Source: Styela clava
Lineage: Eukaryota; Chordata; Ascidiacea; Stolidobranchia; Styelidae
Direction: 5' to 3'
NCBI RefSeq assembly: GCF_964204865.1
Contig: NC_135254.1
Coordinates: 23,283,313 to 23,347,312 of the forward strand
DNA: 64,000 nt
The notes beneath the pieces were generated by a model that did no database searches, was not told where the DNA came from, and saw only the letters and a list, made by a program, of their open reading frames with translations. How positions within the stretch are numbered: the stretch's first letter is position 1; each line of letters opens with the position of its first letter. Both the position numbers and the translations under genes were made by a program. Shown one piece after another: positions 1-10,596 of the stretch.

Positions 1-652
1 AGCAATAAGGTCATGTAATCTAATTGTTACTGCAGTATTGTGTTGAAAATGTTGAGCTACTGCGGAAAAACAGAAATAATAACAGAATAAAGAAATTCAG
101 AATGCAACAAGCATTTTCAGCTTCAATTTGACTATCCTTTTGTAACTTTATCACATTGCATTCCACATGTTACTGTGTTACAGCGTTATCTTTGTATCAG
201 ATTAAATTGGTCGTTATTATCTCAAGTATTTTAAAAGTACAACAGCCCGACAGTGCAATACATTCCTGTTTTTTGTGTGTATATCAGAAGGTTTGTGTTT
301 TTTGTAAGTGTGTGATTGCAAAATGGTGAGCTGGCACATCTGTACATGATATTTCTCATGTTTTCAACTTTCAGACTCTAAAAGGTTTTATTCGCTTTCC
401 AGAAATTTCCATTTTCATGTAGCCATTACAGTATTATGAAATTTTGAAAATAAACGAAACAATTTCAGAACCTAGTCTACCTATCTAACAATTTTGGCGT
501 AATTCAGTAATTTGGTAATTGTGTCTGACTGTCTCGAAACAATTCCTGAATTCTGCAATCCAAGCTCCGGAACATTCAGAACCAAAGAAAGAATTTTTTC
601 CAATTTAAAAACCCAATTTATTCTTCATAAATTAAATCTATCGGTAACTCAC
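1..652. other. left-edge stretch, no exon identified
   Basis: AT-rich sequence without a recognisable repeat or conserved exon. It would be the first intron, or following exons, of the minus-strand candidate gene starting at 748. I found no convincing second exon before the window ends. Confidence 0.3.
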
Positions 653-748
653 ATCATCCTCTGCCAGCCTAATTTCTTCAATTCCGTCTTCCAGCGTTTT
701 TTCTGTTTCGTCTTTAGAAACCTGAGTAGGCTCTGCAGCAGTCGCCAT
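653..748 (-). CDS. candidate first coding exon of an unidentified gene (partial)
   Basis: Reading the minus strand from an ATG at 748-746 gives 32 open codons, beginning MATAAEPTQVSKDETEK and ending in acidic residues (LAEDD). They run straight into a strong splice donor, GTGAGT, at 652-647. The peptide is acidic and hydrophilic, as N-termini of many cytosolic proteins are. I do not recognise the family. The rest of the gene would lie to the left, mostly outside the window. It could also be a chance open stretch next to a chance donor; the good donor and the Ala/Glu-rich start are the only support. Confidence 0.38.
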
Positions 749-1009
749 GTTTTATGTACCAATGATTTTACCTTCAAAATTATTGATTAAACCTTTATTT
801 CTGTATTTATTTGTGAAAAAATGAACGATAAAATTTCTTTAACGTTGTCTACACAGAATTGAGAAATACGAATAGGCCTACCTGAATACTGAAATAGCAA
901 AAACCTAACCAATGCCAATTGCCAACTATATACATATTTAAAGCATAACAGATTTATCAAATAATACATCAATAGTTCCATCGCTTATTATTTTCAATTT
1001 TGTTCCTTC

Positions 1010-1540
1010 TCCCATCAGCCCATATATTTGATGGCAGGTTTCAGCTTGCATTTGAAAATTGTTCGCATGATGGCATGGTTGATTGGTAAGTTTGCCCTTC
1101 TTCAAATATAATATAATTTCGAAAATCCCATATGGCCCCTTTTGCACACGCAATGATCAGTCCTAATACAGTAATATTGGTTTTACATTTTGTAGGAAAA
1201 TTATACTTTTAATATTGTACTGGGGAGGTGCAATGTTACACCATTCCCAGAATTGTCTAACATAAACGCATTCAAAAAATAAATGTTTACAAGTTTCTAC
1301 AATGTTGTTGTTACACAGCTGACAGTACGCATTATCACCATCTACCCAATGCCTTATTTTATCCCCTGTTTGCAATGCCATATGTGCTATTTTCCATCCT
1401 AAAATTTGTAACTTTTTGGGAATATAATAATTCCAGATATCTATCCATTTTATATCGTCTACAGGTATATTATACCTCTGACCAATATGAAATACTTTCT
1501 TATTAATAAAATTATCATGCCAGTATTTTTTTTCATACAT
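1010..1540 (-). mobile_element. non-LTR retrotransposon 3' relic (zf-RVT domain)
   Basis: The minus strand encodes about 125 residues matching the zinc-binding domain that follows reverse transcriptase in L1/Tx1-like elements. The signature is visible: a Trp-Lys pair, LQTGDKIRHWV, a YCQLC cysteine pair, then ETCKHLFFEC followed by an aromatic FW. The frame closes at 1163, but similar-looking coding sequence (AKGAIWDFRNYIILE) continues in another frame downstream to about 1010, so the copy is frameshifted. No RT core lies upstream, so this is a 5'-truncated dead copy. Confidence 0.72.
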
Positions 1541-1549
1541 TAAAACACA

Positions 1550-2923
1550 GTCGAAAAATTGAAAACAAACGGTAATCAGCGAAGCGATGAATGGCGCCCA
1601 TGGTAATAGTGAATGGAGTCCATTTTAGCATAAATGCTACTCTAATTTGAGTACCGGTATAGCTCTGCTAAGACAATTCGTAGGTAGCCTCGTAAACCTA
1701 TATGATAGCGAACCAGAACAAAGTAAAAAACCACAAACCTTTTTGTTGAGAAAATACAATACTATGGTGCTTTCCACATATTCCAATGTACCGGTACATG
1801 CAAATTAGACAACGTCTTTCTATCAAGTGATTTCTAATGACCGATTATTCTTTCGCATCACACTAGCTTTCTTCATTCCAATTCTTATTAGTTAAAGTAT
1901 TTAAGATTTAGAAATAATTAATCCAATATGAAATAAATAAGTAACGCCTCACTCTATGAGATCCCTGTTCTGCATGGAGTCGGAGACAGACAATCGCGCT
2001 CTGCGGCAATGAATCAAGCTGATGGACGAGTCCAACTGAGATCTCGTAGAATTTTGCAAATTAGTTCTATAATCTGACAGGTTGATATCACGCATATATA
2101 TTGCAAAAATGTTTAAGTTGAAGTGGATTACTTTTGTGAAAGGATAATTTACATACAACCCCATTTAATTTTCAAATATTGAAAATTACTGTTTCGAACC
2201 CGCACTGATATATTCTTTTTATATGAAATTAGCTATAATGCGTTGATAGTTCTGAAGCAAATAAATATCAAACCTCCAGACGAATAAATTTCTTGTTGGT
2301 GTTCCATGACAAAAAGTAGGGACACTCCTCACTTGTACATATATACATATAACATACAGGGCCGACCTTGTCCTTAGGCCACCGCAACCTATGCGCCACA
2401 GTGGGCACCGCTCTTTCATAGGCCCCACGCTATGTAAATGAAAAATTAACCATTATAAATTATAACCATGTATGTGCAGAGCCTCTATGCCGTCTGTGCT
2501 TAAAAGATTTGTATTGATATTGAGAACTTGCATCTTTCAAACATAACCAAATCCAAGAAAAGTGAAAGGATGATGATGGATCTTGAATGGAATGGTGCTA
2601 TATTTCTAGCAGTTTTGGACCCTAAAGTAGTCAATGTTGTCAATACGGAAGGTCGCTGCTAATATTATTTATTAGTTATTCTTTATTACGCAAAATCTAA
2701 AGCTCACGGTGGTCATTTCTTTATTTTCACTACAGTATTTCACTGCATGCTCATACATGCACCCTGACTTATTGCTAACGCGATAGCGAGATATCGAAAT
2801 AATCTAAGAACGGTTCTGTAATTAAGTCAAAACGACCTTTTATTAAGAATTCTCAAACAAAGTAACAATGTGGGTACAATATTGTCGCGTTTTATTACAA
2901 CTATATATATATATGAATTGGGG
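1550..2923. other. intergenic, with a possible hAT-end fragment near 2355-2430
   Basis: No gene is seen. Around 2355-2430 the words gggccgaccttg and aggccaccgc resemble terminal parts of hAT elements, but no partner end or target duplication was found. The remainder is AT-rich and featureless to me. Confidence 0.3.
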
Positions 2924-3152
2924 CTCCCGAAGTATGCGAACCAAGATGGCGGACATCGGAATGTAATATGTGTACTAGGTTAGAGTTAGGCCATAATTTT
3001 AGGTATAAATACTACGGGAGGCTCTTGGCTAGTCTTCGAACTGATAATAGGACTAAAATAAGGAAAATTGTAAAAAAATTATTGCCTAACCCTAACCTGT
3101 TACCCATGTTACGTTCCGATGTCCGCCATCTTGGTTCGCATACTTCGGGAGC
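2924..3152. repeat. foldback MITE, long version (about 230 bp)
   Basis: The copy starts CTCCCGAAGTATGCGAACC and ends with its inverse, GGTTCGCATACTTCGGGAG. The inverted repeat extends inward through AAGATGGCGGACATCGGAA on both sides, about 40 bp. Between the arms lies an AT-rich core with 'aggttagagttaggcc' and, inverted, 'cctaaccctaacctg'. A second copy of the family is at 27202-27430. Short ORFs here are by-products of the repeat. Confidence 0.85.
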
Positions 3153-4365
3153 ACCTATGAATTTTTATGGATTTCCCCCGAGCATAGATTTCTTTTTTAT
3201 GTCCGTAACAATAACCAATCAGCAATGATTCAACAATGGCGTAACAATTGTAATTTGCATAGTCGCTCAGACCCTTTTTTGGCCTCGAGCATTGGTGTAA
3301 AGCAGGGATCTTCAACCCGTTGACTTCCGTAATGTGACGGTCATTTAATACTCTCCCAATTATGACATCACACAGATGTCACCTTACACTTACACAAACC
3401 CGCGTTTTTTCGTGTCCGTTGATTTGTGGGGCACTTTTCGGGGGGTCGCAGAGACGCAGAACAAAAAAAAATTATGTACGACTTTTTGTTATAAAATCTA
3501 TCCTATTCAGTGATGGAAAAAATAAATTTATTTATAGGCGGAAAAATTAAAAACGAGATACAATGAAAACCGATTTCAAGGCATAGGTTTCATCCTCGAA
3601 TCAAACTAAAGTCTCCCACTTCATAACACTCTTACCACCATAACATCTTACCTGGTGACAGCACGCATTTTATTCTGACTATAAGTATTTTATTGTCCTG
3701 CCGATGAGGCGACGCGCATGCATATACAAATATTCGAATTCTTTCCCGGTTCAGTAACGTTGGACTTAGGGTTGCCAACTTTGGGTTAAACCATTCCGGG
3801 ACACCTTAATGTCTAGAATTTTGAAACAGAAGCTTGTGAAACACGAAGCACGTCAAAAGCAACAGTGCGCGTCGTGCAGCGTTATTTTCACAAACTGTAA
3901 ACAATTTTATCATAATCAAAGAACTTGTGAAATCTTGACTCCTTGACGCATAAATGCAAAAAAAACTAAAACAGGGGAAATGTACAATTTGTGCTAATTA
4001 GATCAAATTATTTAACAAAAAAAAAATCAAGAAAGCAGTTTTTCTGCTATTTATTTATATTTTTATTGTGATTTTGTCGCTTTAAGAAGATCTTTGTTAG
4101 TTATAGTTCTTTACGGAAATATAATAATTAATGAACTATCGCTAAGACAGAGCTGTCAGCGGGACGTCCTAAAACAGACGGCCGTGCGAGCCTGAAAACT
4201 GACTGAATAATGAAATCCTCCTCATAAAAGAGACTCACACTAACAGTGCATTATTAACTAAAAACAAGAAACGCAAAATATTGTTACACGCCGCAACTTT
4301 ATTAACTATATTTTTCAACAAATCTCACTGGATCAAGTTTTTGATCTTTTCAAATTAGGGTGGCT

Positions 4366-4562
4366 GCTGTAGAGTGGTTCACGTAACCGCTGGTCGGTCA
4401 CGGCTTCCCCTACCATAAAGTCAATGCTTCCGATAACAACTGGCTAACTAATTCTATACCCGACCTGGACTGGTAACCGGACGAGAGGCCGTGGTTCGCC
4501 CTATGATTAAGCCGCCTTATCGGCTTTCCTCTCCTCGGGATAAATATGTAAATCCTATCTTA
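4366..4562 (+). repeat. SINE copy, 3' part (tRNA head missing)
   Basis: The stretch shares gtaaccgctggtcggt, ggcttccc, taaccggacgagagg, gttaagccg-type and gataaatatgtaaatcctat words, in the same order, with the copy at 20995-21296. The tRNA-like head is missing. Nested in the hAT-like element at 3767-5491. Confidence 0.75.
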
Positions 4563-4817
4563 ATCTGATATAATGTTATAATCCATTTTGCAATTGTTCA
4601 GCTTATTTTAGTGTAATATCATCAGGAGGTCACGCTTGACGAAACATGTCTTATCCACAAACTTCGACTCACTCCTATTTAAATGAACCATACAGATATT
4701 ATTGTTTTTATTAAAAAATATATTGCGTGAATTACCCGTACATCCGTTTCCAGCCGAGACGTTTACAATGGCCTTCTATTTCCGGATCTCATGTAGTTTC
4801 GTACCTAACATAGCCTA

Positions 4818-5187
4818 CTTCTAGTGGGCGTAGCATGACAATTTTTTCACGTATCAATCCTAACCCCCACCTGACTACACCATTCAAAAATTACGTCATC
4901 ACGACGTTACAGTGACGTAATAGAGCCCTTCAAACTATACGAACTGCCATCCAAGACGCGCAAACGAGCACCCGAAATCGAACAGTTATTTCTCTCGTTT
5001 TCTCGTCGCAACGATTCCAATGGGAGAGAGATCGATAACGTCAGTCAGTTCTTTATCGTCGGCGCCAATGCCATTTCGAGCGATTTGGCAAGCTCTATGA
5101 CGTGATTGTGATGCCGTAGGGATTCAAGTAGTCAGATGGGGTTAGGATTGACATATCAAAATTTTTTTATGTTACGCCCACTAGAAG
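4818..5187. repeat. Tc1/mariner-type MITE with about 70-bp inverted ends
   Basis: The copy starts CTTCTAGTGGGCGTAGCATG and ends in its inverse, CCCACTAGAAG. The arms stay complementary for about 70 bp (tcaatcctaacccccacctg against gatggggttaggattga). TA dinucleotides flank both ends (4816-4817 and 5188-5189), as expected for TA-targeting Tc1/mariner elements. No coding capacity. Confidence 0.75.
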
Positions 5188-5491
5188 TACGTTAGGTCCA
5201 AACTACACAAGACCTCTATTTCCTTGTCGTGACTAGATGACTCTATGAGTCTTTTCGCGACTCCGCGTCAACTGCAACAAGCCGATATCCATTTGACATT
5301 TTGTTACATTATATTATTTATTCATTTTTCATATCGCGCATTGTTTTTTGCATGACGAAAATAAATATCTGAATCTGAATCCTTGGTTGGTTGGTTGTCA
5401 GTAAATTCCGGGACAACCGTATCCCATCACGGGACGCTAGACGTCAATTCCGGGACTGTCCCGGCCATTCCGGGACGGTTGGTAGCCCTAG

Positions 5492-6214
5492 CTTGGACTG
5501 CGTTATGTTTTTCTTCGTCTTCGTAACGTGATTGATAATATGATCTCTCACACCTTTCAATCATTTCACATGAAAACGTTGAAACCGTGTGTTGGCGTCA
5601 AACGGTCTCACACAAATTTTTGATAATTATTTGCGGTTAATATGTAGACTACATCGGCCATGGTAAGTAAGTTAATAATTTACTTCATGGCAGACGCTCC
5701 TTACACCTTGGTATTTTTTGAATGACGCGATTAGCTGACGACGTCATTCTTTACCCCCAACTTGGCAACAAGAGAAAGAGAGAAAAGAAAAAGACGGCAA
5801 ATACCTGAACTCGAACTTCTTCTATCTAATAAACTTTTTCTTTTATGAATGACGTATATATATGGCGGAAAATGGTTCAACATAACTTCTAAATAATCAA
5901 ACCCTACCTCTCAATGATTTCAACCTATAAATATGCATCACATCGTAACCAGCGTTCGATGACAAGCGGGTTCCTATTTCTTATCGAAATGCGACGACAC
6001 CCGATACTTGACAGCCGAAAGACATTACTCTTCCGCGTTACCTTTAATTACATTAAAATTCTCTCAGAAATTTGAATTCGAACAATTTTTGTCACAATAC
6101 CACACAAATACTTTACTCAACATAGAAACCGATTTTCAATCAATTTTTGATTCCTTTGAGTGAACGATTGAATTATTACTTTCCATAAAAATTTCGGTTA
6201 GTTTGATTTAACAA
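5492..6214. other. intergenic, downstream of GGT
   Basis: This probably holds the GGT 3' untranslated region, on the minus strand just below 6215, and unassigned sequence. I see no gene and no clear polyadenylation signal. Confidence 0.3.
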
Positions 6215-8413
6215 TTAATAACCATCCGGATATCCAGACTTTCTTTCATCACTTTTCCCGCCCAGCTTTCCATCGTGATGTCTTTCAATGGCTTGGATGA
6301 CTGATCCAGGTGGATTATAATAATAAGTGATGTGATTTTTATCTTCCAGACCTTGAACAATGTTCTGAAATAATAAAACAACTAAATTTTGGCATTCTAG
6401 GATCATTCGATCTATGGCGCTAGGATGAATGAAACTGAACCCCATGGCAAAGATATTCGTAAATATGTATATATGAATAAAAATAATAAATAAATGAGTA
6501 CTTCCACAACTGATAAAAAAAAATATTCTCAATCCTCATAAATGAAAGGTGCTTTGCGAATTGCGGAAATGTTATCTTCAATAGCAATCAACTTCAATAA
6601 CCCTATAAAAATTTATGTCGTTTGGGTACTTGGTAATATTTCAGCTTAAAGTCATAATAAATATTTCCCAAAGTCATCTAAACTATGATGTTTGTTTTAT
6701 AATTACCATATTGAGCACTATCTGGTATCAAGCTACAGAAAAAATTGCAATTTCTATTGATCGATCAAGTAATCTTTTTGGAAAAATAGTTTAGGTCAAT
6801 ATTGTTTTAGAAATAGTATTCAAATGAAGATATTGGAATATATGTTAGTTCCACCCATTCTAAGCGTATATTCTTTGCGCAGCACCCGCTGACACATGAC
6901 GTTTTTATTGTAGCGTAGCCTATATAATATATACTGCAGAAGTTTGTTCGTATCGCTTTGACTTCGCGGTGCTGATATTTTCAAACATTCGAAACCAATC
7001 CCACTAGTTTTAACGACCCGGAATATGATACGTTGACAGTAAAAACAGCAACTCTTGTTTGCTCTAATACAAAATTTCTACTTTGTAATTTTGATATCAA
7101 CTGAATTGTTAGAAATATTAGTCGATTATCATATCTCTTTCTTCCAGAAAAAAAATATACATATAAGATATGAACTCATTTTTACGGCATCAAATCCCAT
7201 TTCATATTGTGCGACTTCAGGAATAAGTTGATGATGCAACCTTTTCATTGAAACAGCTCCATCAATTCGCTTTCCAAACCACAAATTATTCATAATTGTC
7301 TAAAAAAACAAAATATCCAGAAAAACAAAACAAGAACATCATTTTTCAAGAATGTATATAGCTATTAATCAGGCATAGGCACATGATCCAGACATCACAA
7401 TATTTATCGATATAATATAACATGGAAAATATGTAGATTAGATATACTTTTACACCATAATCCACTGATATATTGATATAATTGACGTAGCAAGACAGTC
7501 ACCTAAACTCACAAAAATATTATGGAAATCATGTTCATAAATTTAAGCCCATCTTTTATGCAATTAATATTGGAAATAATACTTTCACGCTGCCATTTAT
7601 ACACTGCAATCACGTAATAACAGGCTGAAAAATACAGGAAAAAAATTATATCATAAAAGTTTTCTGCTATGTGGAAATAAATGTAAAATGCGCGTAAAAC
7701 TATCTTATCTTATCATTGGATTAAAAATTTTGTGCCTCCGTAGAATGTTTTACAATGGAAATTATGGCGACACTCACCAACGCAGTTCCTGTCGTTTGTT
7801 CCTCCAGACCCTCCTGCTACTATTTTGACTGCAGACTGGCCTGGATGCTTTTTGTTCATTACAATTGTAGGTGACATGGAAGAGATTGGACGTTTTCCCG
7901 GTTCAATATAGTTTGTTGGCGATGGTTCAACACCTTAGAAACACATAAGCTATTTATAAAGACGATTATGATTTTCAAATTCTTTACTGCTAAGTCCAGG
8001 AGTAAGTCCAGTAAATTGATGCGTTTGGTACATTAAATCTGAAAAAAAATGATTGTAGATAACGAGTTGCTTGATTCACGAATCCCCCTGAATCATCCGT
8101 AATTATATACTCACACCTCAAAAACCTCTGTGAAACACTTACTGGAAATAAGATTTTCCTGAATCAGTCATGAATGATAAATAAGAATAATATACTGTAT
8201 ATACCTTTCAGACGGCATGAAATGTAAGTGGTACAGATTGAGTCAACGCCAAATAAAGAACATTAGGGTATATTCAATATTTATAGGTAATGTGCTTTTT
8301 GTGTTTTAGTATTGATTCCGATGCTTCAAATCAATTTCAAATAACTGTTGATTTCACTTTTATCGGTATATATTAAATATGAATTTTGTCGAACTTACCG
8401 GTACGTCGTACTA

Positions 8414-8539
<126 letters not shown>

Positions 8540-10596
8540 TCAGTCATTTGCCCCAAGTAACTGTAACAGTTTTACGTAGGCAATTAGGTATGTACGCATA
8601 AAACATCGGAAAACAATAAATTTAAATAATAAGCTGAAATTTGTGGCTTCTTTCAAATTTGTAGAACTACACAGTTTTGTGCGTACTGCTGCAAAATCGT
8701 GAAATCGAATAATTTGAAACTAATACAAATGATTAGAAAATGATCTCACTATCCATTTATTGTACTTGTAATTGATATTGCGCTTCCATATTCACCAACT
8801 ATGCTCAAGTGAGCTGTTTCAGAATCATCAGGTTGAAGAACAAAGTCAGGCTCATAATATTCTACGTCTTGAGTCCACGAGTCGTTTATTTTCAAACGAG
8901 TTTCTTCAGCAAACACATCAGAGGTCACATTTGAAACAAGCTGTGAATGAAGAAAAATATGAAATGAACTAAGAATGCGGAATAACCTACAAAACTCCTG
9001 GGTTGACATTCGATCACTATATTTCACATTATTTTACAATTAAGTAAAGGTATTCGTTCATAAAATGTAGTAACAATGCAATAAATAAATATTGAGAATA
9101 ACCTCTATGCAATATATATATTGTATAGATCAAAACAAGCAATATTATCCACGGTACGCACTAAAGTTATAAAACCCATTTCCGGTAATGCAAAGAAGGC
9201 GTCCTGGTAACATATTTGCATATGCGAATCGGGCTTGTCCGACCGCGAGTCATGCTTTTGCCATAATAGGCTAGTACCGTAACAAAATTTTATTTTCTAG
9301 CTATTTGGACAATCTCGGATTTGATTGAACACCCGTGTTGAAACATACTTCAAATTTATAGTATTTGTAATTTCAGTTGATATGGGATAGATACTGCGTA
9401 GTAACCTCGCGTTGTTGAGTTATTGCTGTCCATTATTAGGCTGGGATCAACAAATTGTAATTTCTTCTTACATTTTTGTGTTACAAATTAGGTTTAGTGC
9501 ATTGATCTATTCGATGGTATTTTTATATACGTTTTCTGAAATATTTTATTCTTACTGCTGTTATATTTTAATCAAAATTTTCGTCCCCCAGTTGAGTTCT
9601 TTCGGCATATGCAAATTTGAAGGCTTCTAATATTCGATGATAAGTTAGTACTTGATCTCCAGTGGATTTCATACTTTCCTCATTAAAATTGTATCCTGAA
9701 AAATAAAATCATTTTTAACATTCACTGTATTTCTTTCTGTTTAAACTCTACTGTCATATACATCAATGGATTTGGAGCAAGTTGCGGTATAACTAGATCA
9801 AAAATAAAGACACGTTGAAATATCAAGTTATATTCGTTTATTCACCTTTTAGAATGTTCAATATGTAGCAAAGTATAGGACCGCCGCTTGGAGCACCGGG
9901 TGTAAAAACAGTTAGATCCCCAATAGAAATGTTGATCAATGGCTTCACCCCAGCTCTAAATTACAATAAAATAGCCATTTTAAATAAAATATTCTCATTC
10001 ATATAACATTAACTCTATATGATATTCAAGCTACACACATACGATCCACTACGTCACCCTATTTTGCCTCCGTCTCTACCCGTCATCCTCACCTGTACGA
10101 TCTCAAGTCGTCTTCCGTTATTATTGACGGTCCTCCTGGTGCGTCTTTAAGATCTTCTATAATACGACTGGCGAGTGTTCCATTATAAAACGTTGGAGCA
10201 CCCTCTGAAGCAATTATACGAAAAGTTGCAGCAAGTGCAGTGTTTGTTATTTTGTCTCCTTCCTTCTTCAGACTTCCATTTGTATTTGTAAATATTGGCC
10301 TACAAATAATTATGAATTACTAAATGAAATGTTTGCCAATGGTTGTCTTGGTTATTTAAAATGAAGAAAAGGCTACGCCTTTGATTTGAATGAAAAATAA
10401 TAAGGCGTTCAATTTCATAAATGTCGCCACCGGCCAATAAAGAGCAAGCAACCCTTTCAAATTTAACAACACTGTTTAGGCAATATAAGCATCTTGCCAG
10501 TATCGTAAATGGATTTTCATGCCCAGGCATGGCTATACCAAAATAATCGTTTTGTTTGTCACAAAGCTGGAATCATATTTGCTTAAAGTGGAATAT

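Larger units (their letters stand above)
3767..5491. mobile_element. non-autonomous hAT-like element carrying nested repeats
   Basis: The left end reads TAGGGTTGCCAACTTTGGG and the right end is its approximate inverse, ggttggtagccctag. Related CCATTCCGGGAC words lie just inside both ends. The flanks are GTTGGACT on the left and CTTGGACT on the right, a 7/8 match in the 8-bp size expected of hAT target duplications. There is no transposase ORF. Two other repeats sit inside, a SINE-tail copy (about 4366-4562) and a TA-flanked MITE (4818-5187). Confidence 0.6.

Noticed and set aside
2968..3228. 86-codon plus-strand ORF
   Set aside because: It lies mostly inside the foldback MITE; the same words recur inverted at 27119-27460 as another chance ORF.
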